Assembly: GCF_900111605.1 (NCBI RefSeq)
Contig: NZ_FOIA01000012.1
Location: forward strand, 1 to 64,000
Direction of reading: 5' to 3'
Origin: Nitrosomonas marina
Lineage (GTDB): Bacteria; Pseudomonadota; Gammaproteobacteria; Burkholderiales; Nitrosomonadaceae
DNA: 64,000 nucleotides
Position numbers and translations under genes: made by a program. This document shows, one piece after another, positions 7,621-17,870 of this stretch. Below the pieces are notes generated by a model. That model was not told the DNA's origin. It ran no database searches and was given only the letters and a program-made list of their open reading frames with translations. The first letter of the stretch is position 1. Each line of letters begins with the position of its first letter.

Positions 7621-8511
7621 TCACTTGCCGGGCTGAACGGGCAACCGGCCTAAGGCATGTTGCCGCCCTGCAAAATCGCACGCAAACTGCCAAGCGACCC
7701 GGCCACTGCGCGAACCTCGCCCGAGTGCCCATTGCAATGCCGCCCGGTGTAGTTCATCATTCATTTCTGTAAACCCGAAACCGGCCAGCCAGCAGCGCAC
7801 AATTTCAAGATACTGATCCTGATCAAACGGGTAAAACGATACCCATAAACCGAAACGTTCCGACAGTGAAATTTTCTCTTCGACTGTCTCGCTTGGATGC
7901 ACTTCTTCTCCCACATGACGCGTATCGAGATTATCGCGCATATATTCCGGCACCATATGCCGGCGATTGGATGTAGCATAAATCAGCACATTATCCGAGA
8001 CCGTCGCAACGGAGCCATCCAGCACCACCTTCAATGCCTTGTAGCCTGGCTCATCACGCTCAAAAGTAAGATCGTCACAGAATATGATAAACCGCTCCGG
8101 GCGCTGCGCTATTTGTTCCACAATGTCATGCAGGTCCACCAGATGATCCTTTTCCACCTCTATCAGGCGCAACCCGTTGCCGGCATACTGATTCAGCACC
8201 GCCTTGATCAAAGATGACTTGCCGGTGCCACGTGCGCCGGTAAGCAGTACGTTATTTGCCGAAAAACCCTGCACAAACTGATGGGTGTTCTGATCAACAA
8301 GCCTTTTTTGGTTATCAACACCATGCAAGTCCTTTAGCGTTATCTGGTGCGGACGTGGCACCGGTTGAATAAAACCGCTGTTGTGGCGGCGACGCCAGCG
8401 AAAAGCAGTGCTTGACGACCAGTCAGGCTCAAGCGGTTGTACAGGCAGAAAATTTTCAAGACGATCAAGCAGCGCCTCTGCGCGATCGCAGAACTTTTTC
8501 AATTCTTCCAT
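7621..8511 (-). CDS. DUF815 family AAA ATPase
   Basis: A 296-aa cytoplasmic ATPase of the DUF815/COG2607 family. Walker A GARGTGKSS is at about 92-100, Walker B IIFCDDL near 145, followed by a sensor-like IYATSNRRH. An N-terminal helical region (1-50) precedes the AAA core. Cellular role is unknown. It is 17 bp after argJ and 7 bp before the mutT fusion in one operon, an arrangement conserved in many betaproteobacteria. Confidence 0.88.
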   Translation of the reverse strand: MEELKKFCDRAEALLDRLENFLPVQPLEPDWSSSTAFRWRRRHNSGFIQPVPRPHQITLKDLHGVDNQKRLVDQNTHQFVQGFSANNVLLTGARGTGKSSLIKAVLNQYAGNGLRLIEVEKDHLVDLHDIVEQIAQRPERFIIFCDDLTFERDEPGYKALKVVLDGSVATVSDNVLIYATSNRRHMVPEYMRDNLDTRHVGEEVHPSETVEEKISLSERFGLWVSFYPFDQDQYLEIVRCWLAGFGFTEMNDELHRAALQWALGRGSRSGRVAWQFACDFAGRQHALGRLPVQPGK

Positions 8512-8528
8512 ATTAATTGCACCAGCGA

Positions 8529-9755
8529 TCAGCTGCGGTAGTCGGCGTTAATCTTCACGTAATCGTATGAAAAATCACACGTCCAGACTGTTGACGACGC
8601 GGCGCCACGGTTCAACACGATCCGCACGGTAATTTCGGATTGATTCATGACAGACTGACCGTCCTCTTCCCGATAGGTTGGTGCACGCGCACCTTTTTCA
8701 GCCACCAGAACATCCCCGAGATACAACTCAACGCCGCTGATATCGAGATCTTCGATTCCAGCATTGCCAATTGCCGCCAGTATTCTGCCGAGGTTGGGAT
8801 CGGACGCAAAAAAAGCGGTTTTAACGAGCGGCGAATGCGCAACGGCATATGCTGCAAGCCTGCACTCTGTTTCATTGTAACCGGAATCAACCTGCACGGT
8901 AATAAATTTGGTTGCCCCTTCACCATCTCGCACGATCATTTGTGCCAGCGTTACTGCCACATCGGTTACAGCATCCCTGAGCTGTTGAAATTCGGCGCTG
9001 TTTCGTTCATCGATTTCGGTGTGACCGGCACAGCCGGTTGCCATCAGCATAAATGCATCATTTGTCGATGTATCGCCATCCACCGTAATACAGTTAAATG
9101 AACGGTTTGCTGAATAACGCACAATCTCCTGCAGCAGCGCGTGACTGATGTTGGCATCAGTGGCAACAAAACCAAGCATGGTTGCCATATTTGGCCTGAT
9201 CATGCCCGAACCTTTAGCAATGCCGGTAATGGTTACCGTTTTGCCATTTAGTGTAATTTGTCTGGACACGCCTTTGGGCACGATATCAGTCGTCATTATC
9301 GCCCGTGCCGCGTCGAACCAGTTATCCACTTTAAGGTCCGTCACGGCAGCTGGTAATCCGTTAACCAGTGTGTCAATAGGTAATGGCTCCATAATCACAC
9401 CGGTAGAAAATGGGAGCACCTGTTTCGTTTCACAGTCAAGCAGTTCGGCAAGCGCCGCGCACGTTGTGCGGGCATGTTCCAACCCTGTTTCACCGGTACC
9501 GGCATTGGCGTTGCCGGTATTCACCACCAGCGCCCTAACCGTTGACAAGGCCAGATGCGCCTTCGCCACAATCACCGGTGCGGCACAAAAACGGTTATGT
9601 GTAAAAACACCGGCTACCCGGGTGCCTTCATCCAGTTTAAAAACCAGCACGTCTTTACGGTGCTGTTTTTTTATACCTGCTTCAGCAATGCCCAGCGAAA
9701 CGCCCGGTACCGGCAATAAATGGTCTGGAGCTAATGCAGTGATATTTACGGGCAT
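8529..9755 (-). CDS. argJ: Bifunctional ornithine acetyltransferase ArgJ
   Basis: A 408-aa enzyme moving the acetyl group from N-acetylornithine to glutamate (and possibly making N-acetylglutamate from acetyl-CoA) in the cyclic arginine pathway. It is made as a proenzyme that self-cleaves at the A-T bond; here [16 protein letters not shown] places the nucleophile at Thr192. The oxyanion and substrate motif NTGNANAGTG is at 79-88. Normal length. First gene of the argJ–DUF815–mutT operon. Confidence 0.95.
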   Translation of the reverse strand: MPVNITALAPDHLLPVPGVSLGIAEAGIKKQHRKDVLVFKLDEGTRVAGVFTHNRFCAAPVIVAKAHLALSTVRALVVNTGNANAGTGETGLEHARTTCAALAELLDCETKQVLPFSTGVIMEPLPIDTLVNGLPAAVTDLKVDNWFDAARAIMTTDIVPKGVSRQITLNGKTVTITGIAKGSGMIRPNMATMLGFVATDANISHALLQEIVRYSANRSFNCITVDGDTSTNDAFMLMATGCAGHTEIDERNSAEFQQLRDAVTDVAVTLAQMIVRDGEGATKFITVQVDSGYNETECRLAAYAVAHSPLVKTAFFASDPNLGRILAAIGNAGIEDLDISGVELYLGDVLVAEKGARAPTYREEDGQSVMNQSEITVRIVLNRGAASSTVWTCDFSYDYVKINADYRS

Positions 9756-9841
9756 AGTAGTTCAGTCTGTCGAAAAAAAACATTATGCTACCGCATCTTT
9801 TGCAGCTATTCACAAAAATTGATCATTACATTTAACCGGTT

Positions 9842-11056
9842 TCACTCTTCTTCCTGCTGAAGCGCTTGAATTCGCCTGGCAAGCCATTGATCGATATCAT
9901 GCAACAGTCTGCTTCTTAACGGCTCAGTCAAAAATAAATGCTGATGGTAACGCCATTGCTGCAATGCCTGGTATGCATTATCAGGATGATTGTGTAATGT
10001 TGCGTCGATAAAATCTTTACTGCCCCAGGCCGGCGTGATGGGGTCATGCACGGAAAATATCAAATAATACGGCAAGGAAAACCTGTCCATGTGGCGGCGA
10101 AACTGCACAATTTCATTTTCAATTCCTTTAACGTACCGCAACAGGCTGCGTCGAATAATCCACCCATCAGATCGCAAACGGGCTTTTTCACTGGCGCTGT
10201 CAGTCAGATAATCAACGACCCAGTCGGGTGCTGCTGGTGTGGCAAGACGGCGTATACCGGGCCAGGAAAGCACTTCAAATGCTCCGTCCAGAATCGGCAC
10301 TGTCAACAAGGACACAAGCTGATTGAAAAGCAATACAGGTAACGGCTCATCGTGTGGATGCAAAAAATGCGTTTCGGCATGGAACGACAACTTGATCAAC
10401 GGATTGGCCAGCCAGCCCCGCCACCCCGGCACTTCGCTGACGGCGAAACCGGGCCCAAGAAGTACAACACCGGCTATACGGTCGGCCGCTTCATCGGCAC
10501 CATACCGCTGCAGCGCATATGAAACCGTTACCAGCGCGCCGAGACTGTGTGCAACAATAAATACCGGTTTTTTCGATTTATCCTGGGCATCGCAGATCTG
10601 CACCGTTTTTTTGATTGCGCGATCAAGATCACGGCGTAGCGGTTCGAGATCGTCAAGCGCGACCTGCGCCAGATACGCTTCGCTCACATCCTGTTTATCA
10701 GCACCGTCAGCCAGTCTTTTATCTGCCTGTTGCAACACCGGGTTGGACAGGCCGTGCGCAAAATAATCAAACCCGGCGACCATATACTGCCGCGAAAAGA
10801 AGTGTGCAACATCCTCATAACGACCGATATATTCGTTCATGCCGTGCACAAGCAGTAAACAACCCACAGGCGGTCTTCCTTCCGAAGGTGCCATGACACG
10901 CAGCAACAGGGAATCTGATGCAACCGCGTTACCAGTGCCGGATAATCCGGTAATCGGGTATTCTTTCCCCCAGCGCGGATATGGCTTGTCGACATATTGC
11001 GGCTGCACGCATCCCGACAATACTCCCAGCATAAGTAACAGGTATATTCGATACAT
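9842..11056 (-). CDS. Lipoprotein alpha/beta hydrolase (monoacylglycerol-lipase-like)
   Basis: A 404-aa envelope protein. A signal peptide MYRIYLLLMLGVLSGC ends in the lipobox LSGC. An alpha/beta hydrolase fold follows: LLLVHGMNEYIGRY, GFDYFAHGLS, the nucleophile motif AHSLGAL (Ser about 171; Ala replaces the usual first Gly), and a late H-D pair (SVHDPITPAW, HQHLF). I chose the ATG at 11056 because TCAGGA precedes it by 8 nt and it starts a proper signal peptide; the longer in-frame start adds 12 residues that spoil it. Likely a membrane-bound lipase or esterase; substrate unknown. Monocistronic. Confidence 0.8.
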   Translation of the reverse strand: MYRIYLLLMLGVLSGCVQPQYVDKPYPRWGKEYPITGLSGTGNAVASDSLLLRVMAPSEGRPPVGCLLLVHGMNEYIGRYEDVAHFFSRQYMVAGFDYFAHGLSNPVLQQADKRLADGADKQDVSEAYLAQVALDDLEPLRRDLDRAIKKTVQICDAQDKSKKPVFIVAHSLGALVTVSYALQRYGADEAADRIAGVVLLGPGFAVSEVPGWRGWLANPLIKLSFHAETHFLHPHDEPLPVLLFNQLVSLLTVPILDGAFEVLSWPGIRRLATPAAPDWVVDYLTDSASEKARLRSDGWIIRRSLLRYVKGIENEIVQFRRHMDRFSLPYYLIFSVHDPITPAWGSKDFIDATLHNHPDNAYQALQQWRYHQHLFLTEPLRSRLLHDIDQWLARRIQALQQEEE

Positions 11057-11195
11057 AGCAGTTTTTCCTGATATCGGGACTTCACCCGTCACTTCAGTTC
11101 GCCAAAGCGTTTATCGGTATTCCGGTTTTGCTCACCATCCGGCCCTGCAAATGGATTGCAACATAAACTTGTTATCAGCGGTTTGAAATACAGAA

Positions 11196-11735
11196 TCAGG
11201 CATTGGCACAAGCACTGAGTGTTTCTGCAAAAACCTGAAGATCAGCATCGCTGAACAAAACAAAACGGACATGATTGACCCTGGTGAAGTCGGGCAGAAC
11301 ATCAAGCACCGTTTTCAATGCAATCTTGGCTGCAGACTGCAGCGGAAACCCAAAGACACCTGTGGAAATTGCAGGGAAAGCTATGGATTCAACGCCTTTT
11401 TCTTCAGCCAGCTTCAGGGCATTGCGAAAACACGAAGCAAGCAATTCATCAGAAGGCTCGTCAACCCCATAAACCGGTCCCAGGCAATGAATGACATAAC
11501 GATTCGGCAGCCGGTGCGCGCCGGTAATGATTGCCTGCCCAGGGCGGATTGGCGCAAACTCCCTGCATTCCGCCGCAAGTCCGGGGCCGGCGCTCCTGTG
11601 AATGGCACCGGCAACGCCACCGCCAGTTCGAAGTTGGGCATTCGCCGCATTAACAATAGCGGCCATGTCAGGCTGCTCGGCAATGTTTCCCTGGATGCAT
11701 TCAATAAGAATGCCATTTGATTTGAATTGAGTCAC
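11196..11735 (-). CDS. Macro-domain ADP-ribose hydrolase (YmdB-like)
   Basis: A 179-aa single macro domain. Diagnostic motifs: AAIVNAANAQLRTGGGVAGAIHRSAGPGL (about 25-53; ADP-ribose binding and catalytic Asn/Gly loop), GQAIITGAHRLP, VIHCLGPVYG, and AFPAISTGVFGFPLQ. This matches O-acetyl-ADP-ribose deacetylases of the YmdB/MacroD type, which also remove ADP-ribose from proteins. No ADP-ribosyltransferase or toxin partner is adjacent. Single gene between a lipase and a small membrane protein. Confidence 0.9.
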   Translation of the reverse strand: MTQFKSNGILIECIQGNIAEQPDMAAIVNAANAQLRTGGGVAGAIHRSAGPGLAAECREFAPIRPGQAIITGAHRLPNRYVIHCLGPVYGVDEPSDELLASCFRNALKLAEEKGVESIAFPAISTGVFGFPLQSAAKIALKTVLDVLPDFTRVNHVRFVLFSDADLQVFAETLSACANA

Positions 11736-11865
11736 CGTACTATCGCTGTTATTTCAACTGAAACCATATTATGGTTCGACATACAGCAATTGTATTCCTT
11801 TAACAGGTTGTGAAGCAAAACCCGTCCAATTGGCAAACTTCGATACCACCAGTTTGAAATAAAAC

Positions 11866-12135
11866 CTACATGCCGCTCAATTGTTTAAACTTTGCATACT
11901 GTTTGAACAACGGGATCATTTTCGATAAATGCCAAATTTCAAGCACGATACCGGTAGCCAGCATGGTGTACACAACTTCATGATTATTCAATAACGGATG
12001 AAATGCATCGCCTTTGGCGACAACAAGACCATAAATCCCCAGCCCCAGAAACAATGTGGGGATTACACCGATAATCTGCATACGGACAATACTGTTTTGC
12101 ATCTCTGTCCGTTCATTTTCTTTACGCGTGCTCAT
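11866..12135 (-). CDS. Small membrane protein with two TM segments
   Basis: An 89-aa protein not assigned to a named family. A basic/acidic N-terminus (1-18) is followed by TM1 about 22-41 (IGVIPTLFLGLGIYGLVV) and TM2 about 55-74 (VVYTMLATGIVLEIWHLSKM), ending in a basic amphipathic tail (FKQYAKFKQ). The start ATG has only a weak upstream purine run. Convergence or operon with neighbours is not evident. Coding is supported by codon pattern and membrane topology only. Confidence 0.6.
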   Translation of the reverse strand: MSTRKENERTEMQNSIVRMQIIGVIPTLFLGLGIYGLVVAKGDAFHPLLNNHEVVYTMLATGIVLEIWHLSKMIPLFKQYAKFKQLSGM

Positions 12136-12338
12136 CTTATTTACTGATCTCCAGTCTGATTGAAAAAAATTCCTGCTATGGGCGGATCTTGAAAACCATT
12201 GTCAGACTGTCAATAGGCCGAGACAAAAAAAAAAGGTGAAAACACAGTTTTTGCATGAGATGCGTCATTACATCTGTTTTTTTAACCGTTGCGCCAACGG
12301 CACCCGGACAGTTTTTCAACGATCCTCAGTCTTCACGG

Positions 12339-13124
12339 TTATTGCTTGTACGGCGCATTGAGCGTTCCCTTGACTTCACCGGCTGCTGAAAAAATCAGAA
12401 TCACATTATGGTACCGGGCCTGCAAGGGCATATAAATGTAATCGCTTTTATCGCCTTTCGATTGTGCCAGGAAGGTATCGAGTTCCTGCCGCATCTGCGC
12501 ATTGCGTGCAACGATTTCATCAATATCAAGTTGATTCACAAATATTTCATCCCGGTTTTGCCTGAACGGACGGTAAAGCTGAAACTGTTCAAACGGCGCC
12601 AGTTTTTTTTCAGTACTCAGGGCGAGCAGTTCATGAAGTTCCTCAATACTGACCGGGCGCCTGGCATGAATCAGCACGGGTGTTTTCGTACCGTATTGCG
12701 CCAGTTGTTCCAAAACGATATTCTGCTGATGATACGCTTTGGCAGGCATGCTGAAGAACTCACCGTCCCAGTGAACGATGGCAACCGGGCGTTCATCGTG
12801 CACTGTATAAATGCCCCAGGCAAGCACACTGGCCTGTACCAGCGCAATCGTTCCAAGATCAAACCGGATCTCCCGTTTCGATTTTCCCGGGTTAAAAATG
12901 ATCAGTGTCATCAGCGGACCGAGCACCAGATCGATCAATGCAACAATGCGTATACCCTGCCAGCCACCATCGGCGGTGAAATACGGCAGGGGATACCATT
13001 TGAATATAATAAAATATGCGAGTATCAGAAAAACAATGCCGCTGATAGCCAGATGAATGCCGGCTGCCTTGAATTTTGATTTGATTAAAGAAGTATGTTG
13101 TGCAATAGTCATTGCCGCTTCCAT
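12339..13124 (-). CDS. TfpX/TfpZ-type type IV pilin accessory protein
   Basis: A 261-aa inner-membrane protein of the TfpX/TfpZ family, which modulates assembly or surface level of type IV pilin. Three TM segments (about 22-42, 54-74 and 88-108) carry the family signature FKWYPLPYF and IDLVLGPLMTLIIFNPGKS; a periplasmic domain follows (HWDGEFFSMPA...). The ATG at 13124 has GAGG 8 nt upstream. The open frame extends 65 codons further up, but that part is not family-like. No pilin gene is next to it, unlike the usual arrangement. Confidence 0.85.
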   Translation of the reverse strand: MEAAMTIAQHTSLIKSKFKAAGIHLAISGIVFLILAYFIIFKWYPLPYFTADGGWQGIRIVALIDLVLGPLMTLIIFNPGKSKREIRFDLGTIALVQASVLAWGIYTVHDERPVAIVHWDGEFFSMPAKAYHQQNIVLEQLAQYGTKTPVLIHARRPVSIEELHELLALSTEKKLAPFEQFQLYRPFRQNRDEIFVNQLDIDEIVARNAQMRQELDTFLAQSKGDKSDYIYMPLQARYHNVILIFSAAGEVKGTLNAPYKQ

Positions 13125-13348
13125 GAATACCTCACTGCTTGTGTGTAACTGAAATAGATCAAAGTTATTTGAAAAATTAGCTAATCTGCGCCCACCAAAA
13201 CTGAAGAAAACCCCTGACAGCCCCTGAAGAATGCTGTCGCGGCCTGCATATAAACAGTTTTGTAACAACCTGTTCAGTAACGGCGCACGGATTTTATGCT
13301 TTAATAGTGCAAATGCCATCTTACAATATCGATAAATTGAGATATGCC

Positions 13349-13747
13349 ATGAAAAAACAACTAACAGTATTATTTATTCTCGCTTTGATCCCTGTTGCCG
13401 GCTATACGCAACAGACAGGCTTCAATCCGGAACACATGCAGCAACTCATGCAGCAGGCACGGCAAATGCAGGCTTGCATGGCCCAAATTGACCAGAATGC
13501 ACTTGCGGCCCTGGGACAGCGTGCGCAAACCGTGGAAGCCGAAATCAAATCCCTGTGCCAGTCTGGCAGACGGGACGAAGCAATGGACGTGGCAGTTACA
13601 TTTGGGCGGGAAATGGCCAACGACGACAATGTCCGGATCGCCCGGGAATGCGGCGAAATGGCACAAAAAATGTTGCCTGACTTCAAATTTCCAACCAGCA
13701 AGGCGGAAGCAAAAAGCAGCCATATATGCGATGTATACACACAATAA
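13349..13747 (+). CDS. Secreted cysteine-containing hypothetical protein
   Basis: A 132-aa protein with an apparent Sec signal (MKKQLTVLFILALIPVAGYT). The mature part is Gln/Met-rich and helical at first (MQQLMQQARQMQAC) and has four cysteines (in QACM, LCQS, RECG, HICD), enough for two disulfides. The ATG at 13349 is chosen since it begins the signal peptide; an upstream in-frame ATG would add 14 non-signal residues. No family recognised. It lies 30 bp upstream of tpm and could share its transcript. Confidence 0.65.
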   Translation: MKKQLTVLFILALIPVAGYTQQTGFNPEHMQQLMQQARQMQACMAQIDQNALAALGQRAQTVEAEIKSLCQSGRRDEAMDVAVTFGREMANDDNVRIARECGEMAQKMLPDFKFPTSKAEAKSSHICDVYTQ

Positions 13748-13777
13748 AGTCGCCAATCGCTCAATCCGGCTGTTGAC

Positions 13778-14455
13778 ATGACCCAGTTATACTGGCTAGA
13801 TCGATGGGAGCGTAACGAAACCGGCTTTCATCTGGAGACATTCAATCCGTATCTGGTCGAATTCTGGCCAGTACTGCGCCTTGCTGCCGGCAGCACGGTA
13901 TTCGTGCCGCTTTGTGGAAAAACACGCGACATGGTCTGGCTGCGTGATCAGGGTCATGACGTACTGGGCGTTGAATTAAGCGCGCTCGCAGTGCAGGCTT
14001 TTTATCAGGAGAATGCGCTCGTACCAGCCCTGGAACAACTTCCAAACGGCCTTTTCAATTGTTATTCCGCAGCAAACATCAACATTCTGCACGGCGATTT
14101 TTTTGATCTGAACAAAACCGATTTGACCGGCATTCACGCTGTTTATGACCGTGCATCGCTGGTCGCACTACCACCGGATATACGCAGACGGTATGTCGCC
14201 CGCATGATCGACATTCTGCCGCCCGCCACTCAGATTCTGCTGGTCGGCTTTGACTATCCGCAGGCTGAAATGCAGGGTCCACCCTATGCGGTGCCACCCG
14301 AAGAAGTAACTGCGCTGTACCAGCCGGACGCTGACGTGCGACTGCTGGCACAGATTGACGTGCTTGCAGACAGTCCGCGTTTTCAACAGCGCGGACTGAC
14401 CCGGCTGATAGAAAGCGTTTATCTATTGACCCTGCATCATCCAGAACGGTCCTGA
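13778..14455 (+). CDS. tpm: Thiopurine S-methyltransferase
   Basis: A 225-aa SAM-dependent methyltransferase of the TPMT family. It starts with YWLDRWERNETGFH, followed by the family core TVFVPLCGKTRDMVWL, GVELSALAVQAFY, DFFDL and VYDRASLVALPP. Bacterial homologues methylate thiopurines and also selenium or tellurium compounds. The natural substrate is unknown. Convergent with the ROK kinase gene, 8 bp between stops. Confidence 0.93.
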   Translation: MTQLYWLDRWERNETGFHLETFNPYLVEFWPVLRLAAGSTVFVPLCGKTRDMVWLRDQGHDVLGVELSALAVQAFYQENALVPALEQLPNGLFNCYSAANINILHGDFFDLNKTDLTGIHAVYDRASLVALPPDIRRRYVARMIDILPPATQILLVGFDYPQAEMQGPPYAVPPEEVTALYQPDADVRLLAQIDVLADSPRFQQRGLTRLIESVYLLTLHHPERS

Positions 14456-14463
14456 ACAGAAAC

Positions 14464-15369
14464 TCAGCAAGCCGGATCAATTTCATGCGGACGCCACAAT
14501 TGCGCGGCGCCGCGCACGCCGGAGCTGTCACCGTGTATGTTCCTCAATACAGGCGTAGTGAATTCGTCATTGAACACATAGTGGGCGACGCGCTCGCGCC
14601 CTTCGGTATAAAGCCTGTCTACATTCGACAGGCCGCCGCCGAGCACAACCACATCAGGATCAAGGATATTGACCACCGTCGCCAGTGCGCGGCCGAAGCG
14701 GTCAAAAAACCGCCGCATTGCAGTCTCAGCCAGGACATTCCCCTGCGCCGCCAATGCAACGATATCACCGGCAGCCAGTGCCGGATCTCCACCACAACGA
14801 TGAAAATCAGCCGCCAGCCCCGGACCCGAAATCAGCGTCTCCACACAGCCGCAATGACCGCAATAGCACGCTGGCCCGTCCCGTTCGAGTATATTATGTC
14901 CCCACTCTCCGCCAATATGCTGGCGGCCCGCATGCAATTGCCCGTTGAACACCACACCACCGCCAACGCCGGTACCCATGATCACGCCAAACACCACGTT
15001 ATGGCCTTTTCCCGCGCCGTCGAGCGCTTCACTCAGCGCAAAACAGTTGGCATCGTTGGCGATACGCAACGGACGGTTTAGCAAATCCCGCAAATCTTCC
15101 AGCAATGGCTGTCCGTTCAGGCATACGGTATTGGAGTTTTTCATGCAGCCAGTGACCGCAGAAATCGCCCCGGGCGTACCAATACCAACTGAACAACGCC
15201 TACCGGCCTCTGCTTCCAGCTGACCAGTCAGTTGCGCCACTGCATTCAAAATCGCCCGATAACCATCGGCCTGTGGCGTGGCCACACGTTTTCTCAGCAA
15301 TTCACTGCCGTTACTATCCAGCACCACACCTTCGATTTTGGTGCCGCCAAGATCGATTCCGATACGCAT
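14464..15369 (-). CDS. ROK family sugar kinase
   Basis: A 301-aa protein with the ROK/ASKHA fold: ATP-binding GIDLGGTKIEG (4-14), catalytic region NDANCFALSEA, phosphate motif GTGVGGGVVFNG and the ROK zinc motif in CYCGHCGCVETLISGPG. Fructokinase or N-acetylglucosamine/mannose kinase activity fits equally well; no DNA-binding domain is present, so it is a kinase rather than a repressor. It follows prfB by 12 bp on the same strand, taking the place often held by lysS. Confidence 0.88.
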   Translation of the reverse strand: MRIGIDLGGTKIEGVVLDSNGSELLRKRVATPQADGYRAILNAVAQLTGQLEAEAGRRCSVGIGTPGAISAVTGCMKNSNTVCLNGQPLLEDLRDLLNRPLRIANDANCFALSEALDGAGKGHNVVFGVIMGTGVGGGVVFNGQLHAGRQHIGGEWGHNILERDGPACYCGHCGCVETLISGPGLAADFHRCGGDPALAAGDIVALAAQGNVLAETAMRRFFDRFGRALATVVNILDPDVVVLGGGLSNVDRLYTEGRERVAHYVFNDEFTTPVLRNIHGDSSGVRGAAQLWRPHEIDPAC

Positions 15370-15381
15370 TTTCCAGTACTT

Positions 15382-16489
15382 TTATTTCACGCCTTCCTTC
15401 AGGCTCGCCATAATAAACTGGTTGAGATCCCCGTCGAGGACAGCCTGGGTATTACCGGTCTCGACATGAGTACGCAGATCCTTGATGCGTGACTGGTCGA
15501 GCACATAGGAGCGGATCTGGTGACCCCAGCCGATATCGGTTTTGGCGTCTTCGATGTTTTGTTTTTCTTCGTTGCGCTTGCGCAGTTCGGCCTCGAATAA
15601 CCGGGATTTCAGCATTGACATCGCCTCCGCCCTGTTCTTGTGCTGTGAACGGCTGCTCTGGCACTGCACGACAATGTTGGTCGGCACATGCGTCACACGC
15701 ACGGCGGAATCGGTCTTGTTGATGTGCTGTCCGCCTGCGCCCGAGGCACGGAACGTGTCGACACGCAAATCTGCCGGATTGATATCCACCTCAAACGATT
15801 CATCGACTTCGGGGTAAACGAATATACTGGCGAATGATGTATGGCGGCGATTGCCTGAGTCAAAAGGGGATTTTCTGACCAGTCGGTGCACGCCGGTCTC
15901 TGTCCTCAAATAGCCGTACGCATATTCTCCGGTAATTTTTAAGGTAGCGCTTTTAATGCCGGCAATATCGCCGGGCGATTCCTCGAGCACTTCCACCTGC
16001 AACCCCTGCCGCTCGCAGTACCGCAAGTACATGCGTTCCAGCATTGCCGCCCAGTCCTGCGCTTCGGTACCGCCCGAGCCGGACTGCACATCCAGAAAGC
16101 AATTGCTGGGATCCATAGGATCAGAAAACATCCGGCGGAATTCCAGCTTTGAAACAGTTTCCTCGACGGTTTCAATATCGTCGACGATACTGTCAAGCGC
16201 GGCATTATCGGATTCTTCTTTTGCCAGCGCAAACAATTCACCGGTATCACTGAGCTGCTGGTCCAGCGTCTCGAGCGTCAATACCACGTCTTCGAGCGAT
16301 TTCTTATCCCGGCTCACCTGTTCCGCCTGCTTGGCGTCATTCCAGATAGCCGGGTCTTCGAGCAAACGGTTTAACTCGACAAGTTTTGTTTTCTTGCTGT
16401 CGTAGTCAAAGATACCTCCGCAAGTCACGGGTGCGCGTATTGAGCGCCTCAAGCTGTTCATCCATTGCATTGATTTGTTCTGCTTCCAT
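15382..16489 (-). CDS. prfB: Peptide chain release factor 2 with programmed frameshift
   Basis: RF2 terminates translation at UGA and UAA. The gene lies in two frames. The first (from ATG 16489, [16 protein letters not shown]) ends RRYL at TGA 16406-16408. The second resumes with DYDSKK and runs to 15382. A +1 shift on CTT-TGA-C joins them into 368 aa, close to the E. coli 365. RF2 traits are clear: SPF anticodon tripeptide ([13 protein letters not shown]) and catalytic GGQ (GAGGQHINK). AGGAGG lies 11 nt before the start ATG; a closer GAGAGA also fits. Confidence 0.95.
16405..16420 (-). promoter_or_regulatory. prfB: RF2 programmed +1 frameshift site
   Basis: On the minus strand the sequence CGGAGGTATCTTTGAC carries every known element: a Shine-Dalgarno-like GGAGG 3 nt before the slippery CTT, then in-frame UGA followed by C, a weak stop context. 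Low RF2 slows termination at UGA and favours the shift, so RF2 sets its own level. This is an established mechanism; here it is read directly from sequence. Confidence 0.95.
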
Positions 16490-16667
16490 CAGTCTCTCTG
16501 CCTCCTGTATCGATAGATCAAACATATATTGTAATCCGAAATGCATAACAATCCGATTTTGTATCATCAATAAACCCTTACAAGGGTTACCGGCAAACAC
16601 AATTATTGATTAGAATACACGGCATACAAAACTTACCGAAGTCCTGTTTTTAATCATCATACTTACA

Positions 16668-17372
16668 ATGCCGAATTATTATGCGCTTATTCCAGCAGCC
16701 GGTTACGGTGCGCGAATGGGCAATCAGTTGCCCAAGCAATACCTGACACTGGCTGGCCATCCCATGATTTATCACGCAACTCGCACATTTTGCGAATCAC
16801 CTCAGATCAAACGCGTATTTATCGTCCTTTCACCACAGGACCCCGAATGGAAAAAATATGACTGGGACGTGTTTTCCGACAAGCTGAGCGTGTTCTACTG
16901 CGGTGGTGAAACCCGCGCGGAAAGCGTATTCAACGGACTGAACACCGCAGCCGGGCACTTTGCCATTGAGTCGTCCGACTGGATTCTGGTGCACGATGCC
17001 GCCCGGCCTTTACTGACACAGCACCAGCTCAGCCAGCTGATTGACGAACTCGCCGACGACGCAATCGGCGGCCTGCTCGCAGTACCTGTCGCCGACACGC
17101 TCAAGCGTAGCGGAGCTGACGCCCGCATACTGCAGACCGAATCGCGGGAACATCTCTGGCAGGCGCAGACACCGCAAATGTTCCGTTATGCGATGCTTCT
17201 GGAAGCATTGAACAATGTGCCGGAATTGAGCATTACCGATGACGCCAGCGCTATTGAAGCCATGGGCCACCATCCCAGGCTGGTGCACAACAAATCCGAT
17301 AATTTTAAAATCACCTACCCGCAGGATCTCGCGCTCGCCGAGCTCATCATGCAACAAAGGAACCAGCAATGA
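16668..17372 (+). CDS. ispD: 2-C-methyl-D-erythritol 4-phosphate cytidylyltransferase IspD
   Basis: A 234-aa enzyme forming CDP-methylerythritol from MEP and CTP in the non-mevalonate isoprenoid pathway. Motifs: N-terminal [19 protein letters not shown] (CTP loop), [29 protein letters not shown] and TQTPQMFR-like [13 protein letters not shown]. Overlaps ispF by 4 bp (ATGA), so translation is likely coupled. Divergent from prfB. Confidence 0.95.
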   Translation: MPNYYALIPAAGYGARMGNQLPKQYLTLAGHPMIYHATRTFCESPQIKRVFIVLSPQDPEWKKYDWDVFSDKLSVFYCGGETRAESVFNGLNTAAGHFAIESSDWILVHDAARPLLTQHQLSQLIDELADDAIGGLLAVPVADTLKRSGADARILQTESREHLWQAQTPQMFRYAMLLEALNNVPELSITDDASAIEAMGHHPRLVHNKSDNFKITYPQDLALAELIMQQRNQQ

Positions 17373-17869
17373 ATAATGGCATACGAATAGGGCAAGGCTC
17401 TGATGTACACCAGCTCGTCGAGAACCGCAAACTGATCATCGGCGGCGTCACCATTCCCCATGAAAAAGGACTGCTGGGACACTCCGACGCGGACGTGCTA
17501 CTGCACGCAATATGCGACGCCTTACTGGGAGCGGCCGCGCTTGGCGATATCGGCAGGCATTTTTCGGATACCGACGCTCGATACAAAAATATCGACAGCC
17601 GCGAATTATTACGCGCCGTACGGCAATTATTGCAAACGCACGGTTACGGAATCGTCAATGTCGATGCCACGATCACTGCGCAGGCCCCCAAAATGGCACC
17701 CCATATTCCGGCAATGATTGCCAATATCGCTCTGGATCTGGCAATAGCCGAAAATTGCGTCAATATCAAGGCAAAGACTGCAGAGCATCTCGGCCCGATC
17801 GGGCGCAAGGAAGGCATCATGGCTGACGCCGTATGCCTGATTCAGCAGACCGCAACATTAAACAGATAG
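17369..17869 (+). CDS. ispF: 2-C-methyl-D-erythritol 2,4-cyclodiphosphate synthase IspF
   Basis: A 166-aa trimeric zinc enzyme that cyclises CDP-ME 2-phosphate with release of CMP. It begins [12 protein letters not shown] (metal ligands Asp and His), then [25 protein letters not shown] and [22 protein letters not shown] (CMP site). Immediately downstream of ispD with a 4-bp overlap; thpR starts 1 bp after its stop. Confidence 0.95.
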   Translation: MNNGIRIGQGSDVHQLVENRKLIIGGVTIPHEKGLLGHSDADVLLHAICDALLGAAALGDIGRHFSDTDARYKNIDSRELLRAVRQLLQTHGYGIVNVDATITAQAPKMAPHIPAMIANIALDLAIAENCVNIKAKTAEHLGPIGRKEGIMADAVCLIQQTATLNR

Positions 17870-17870
17870 T

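Noticed and set aside
9148..9822. 224-codon open frame on plus strand
   Set aside because: Fully antisense to argJ, with Ser/Thr/Ala-rich shadow composition.
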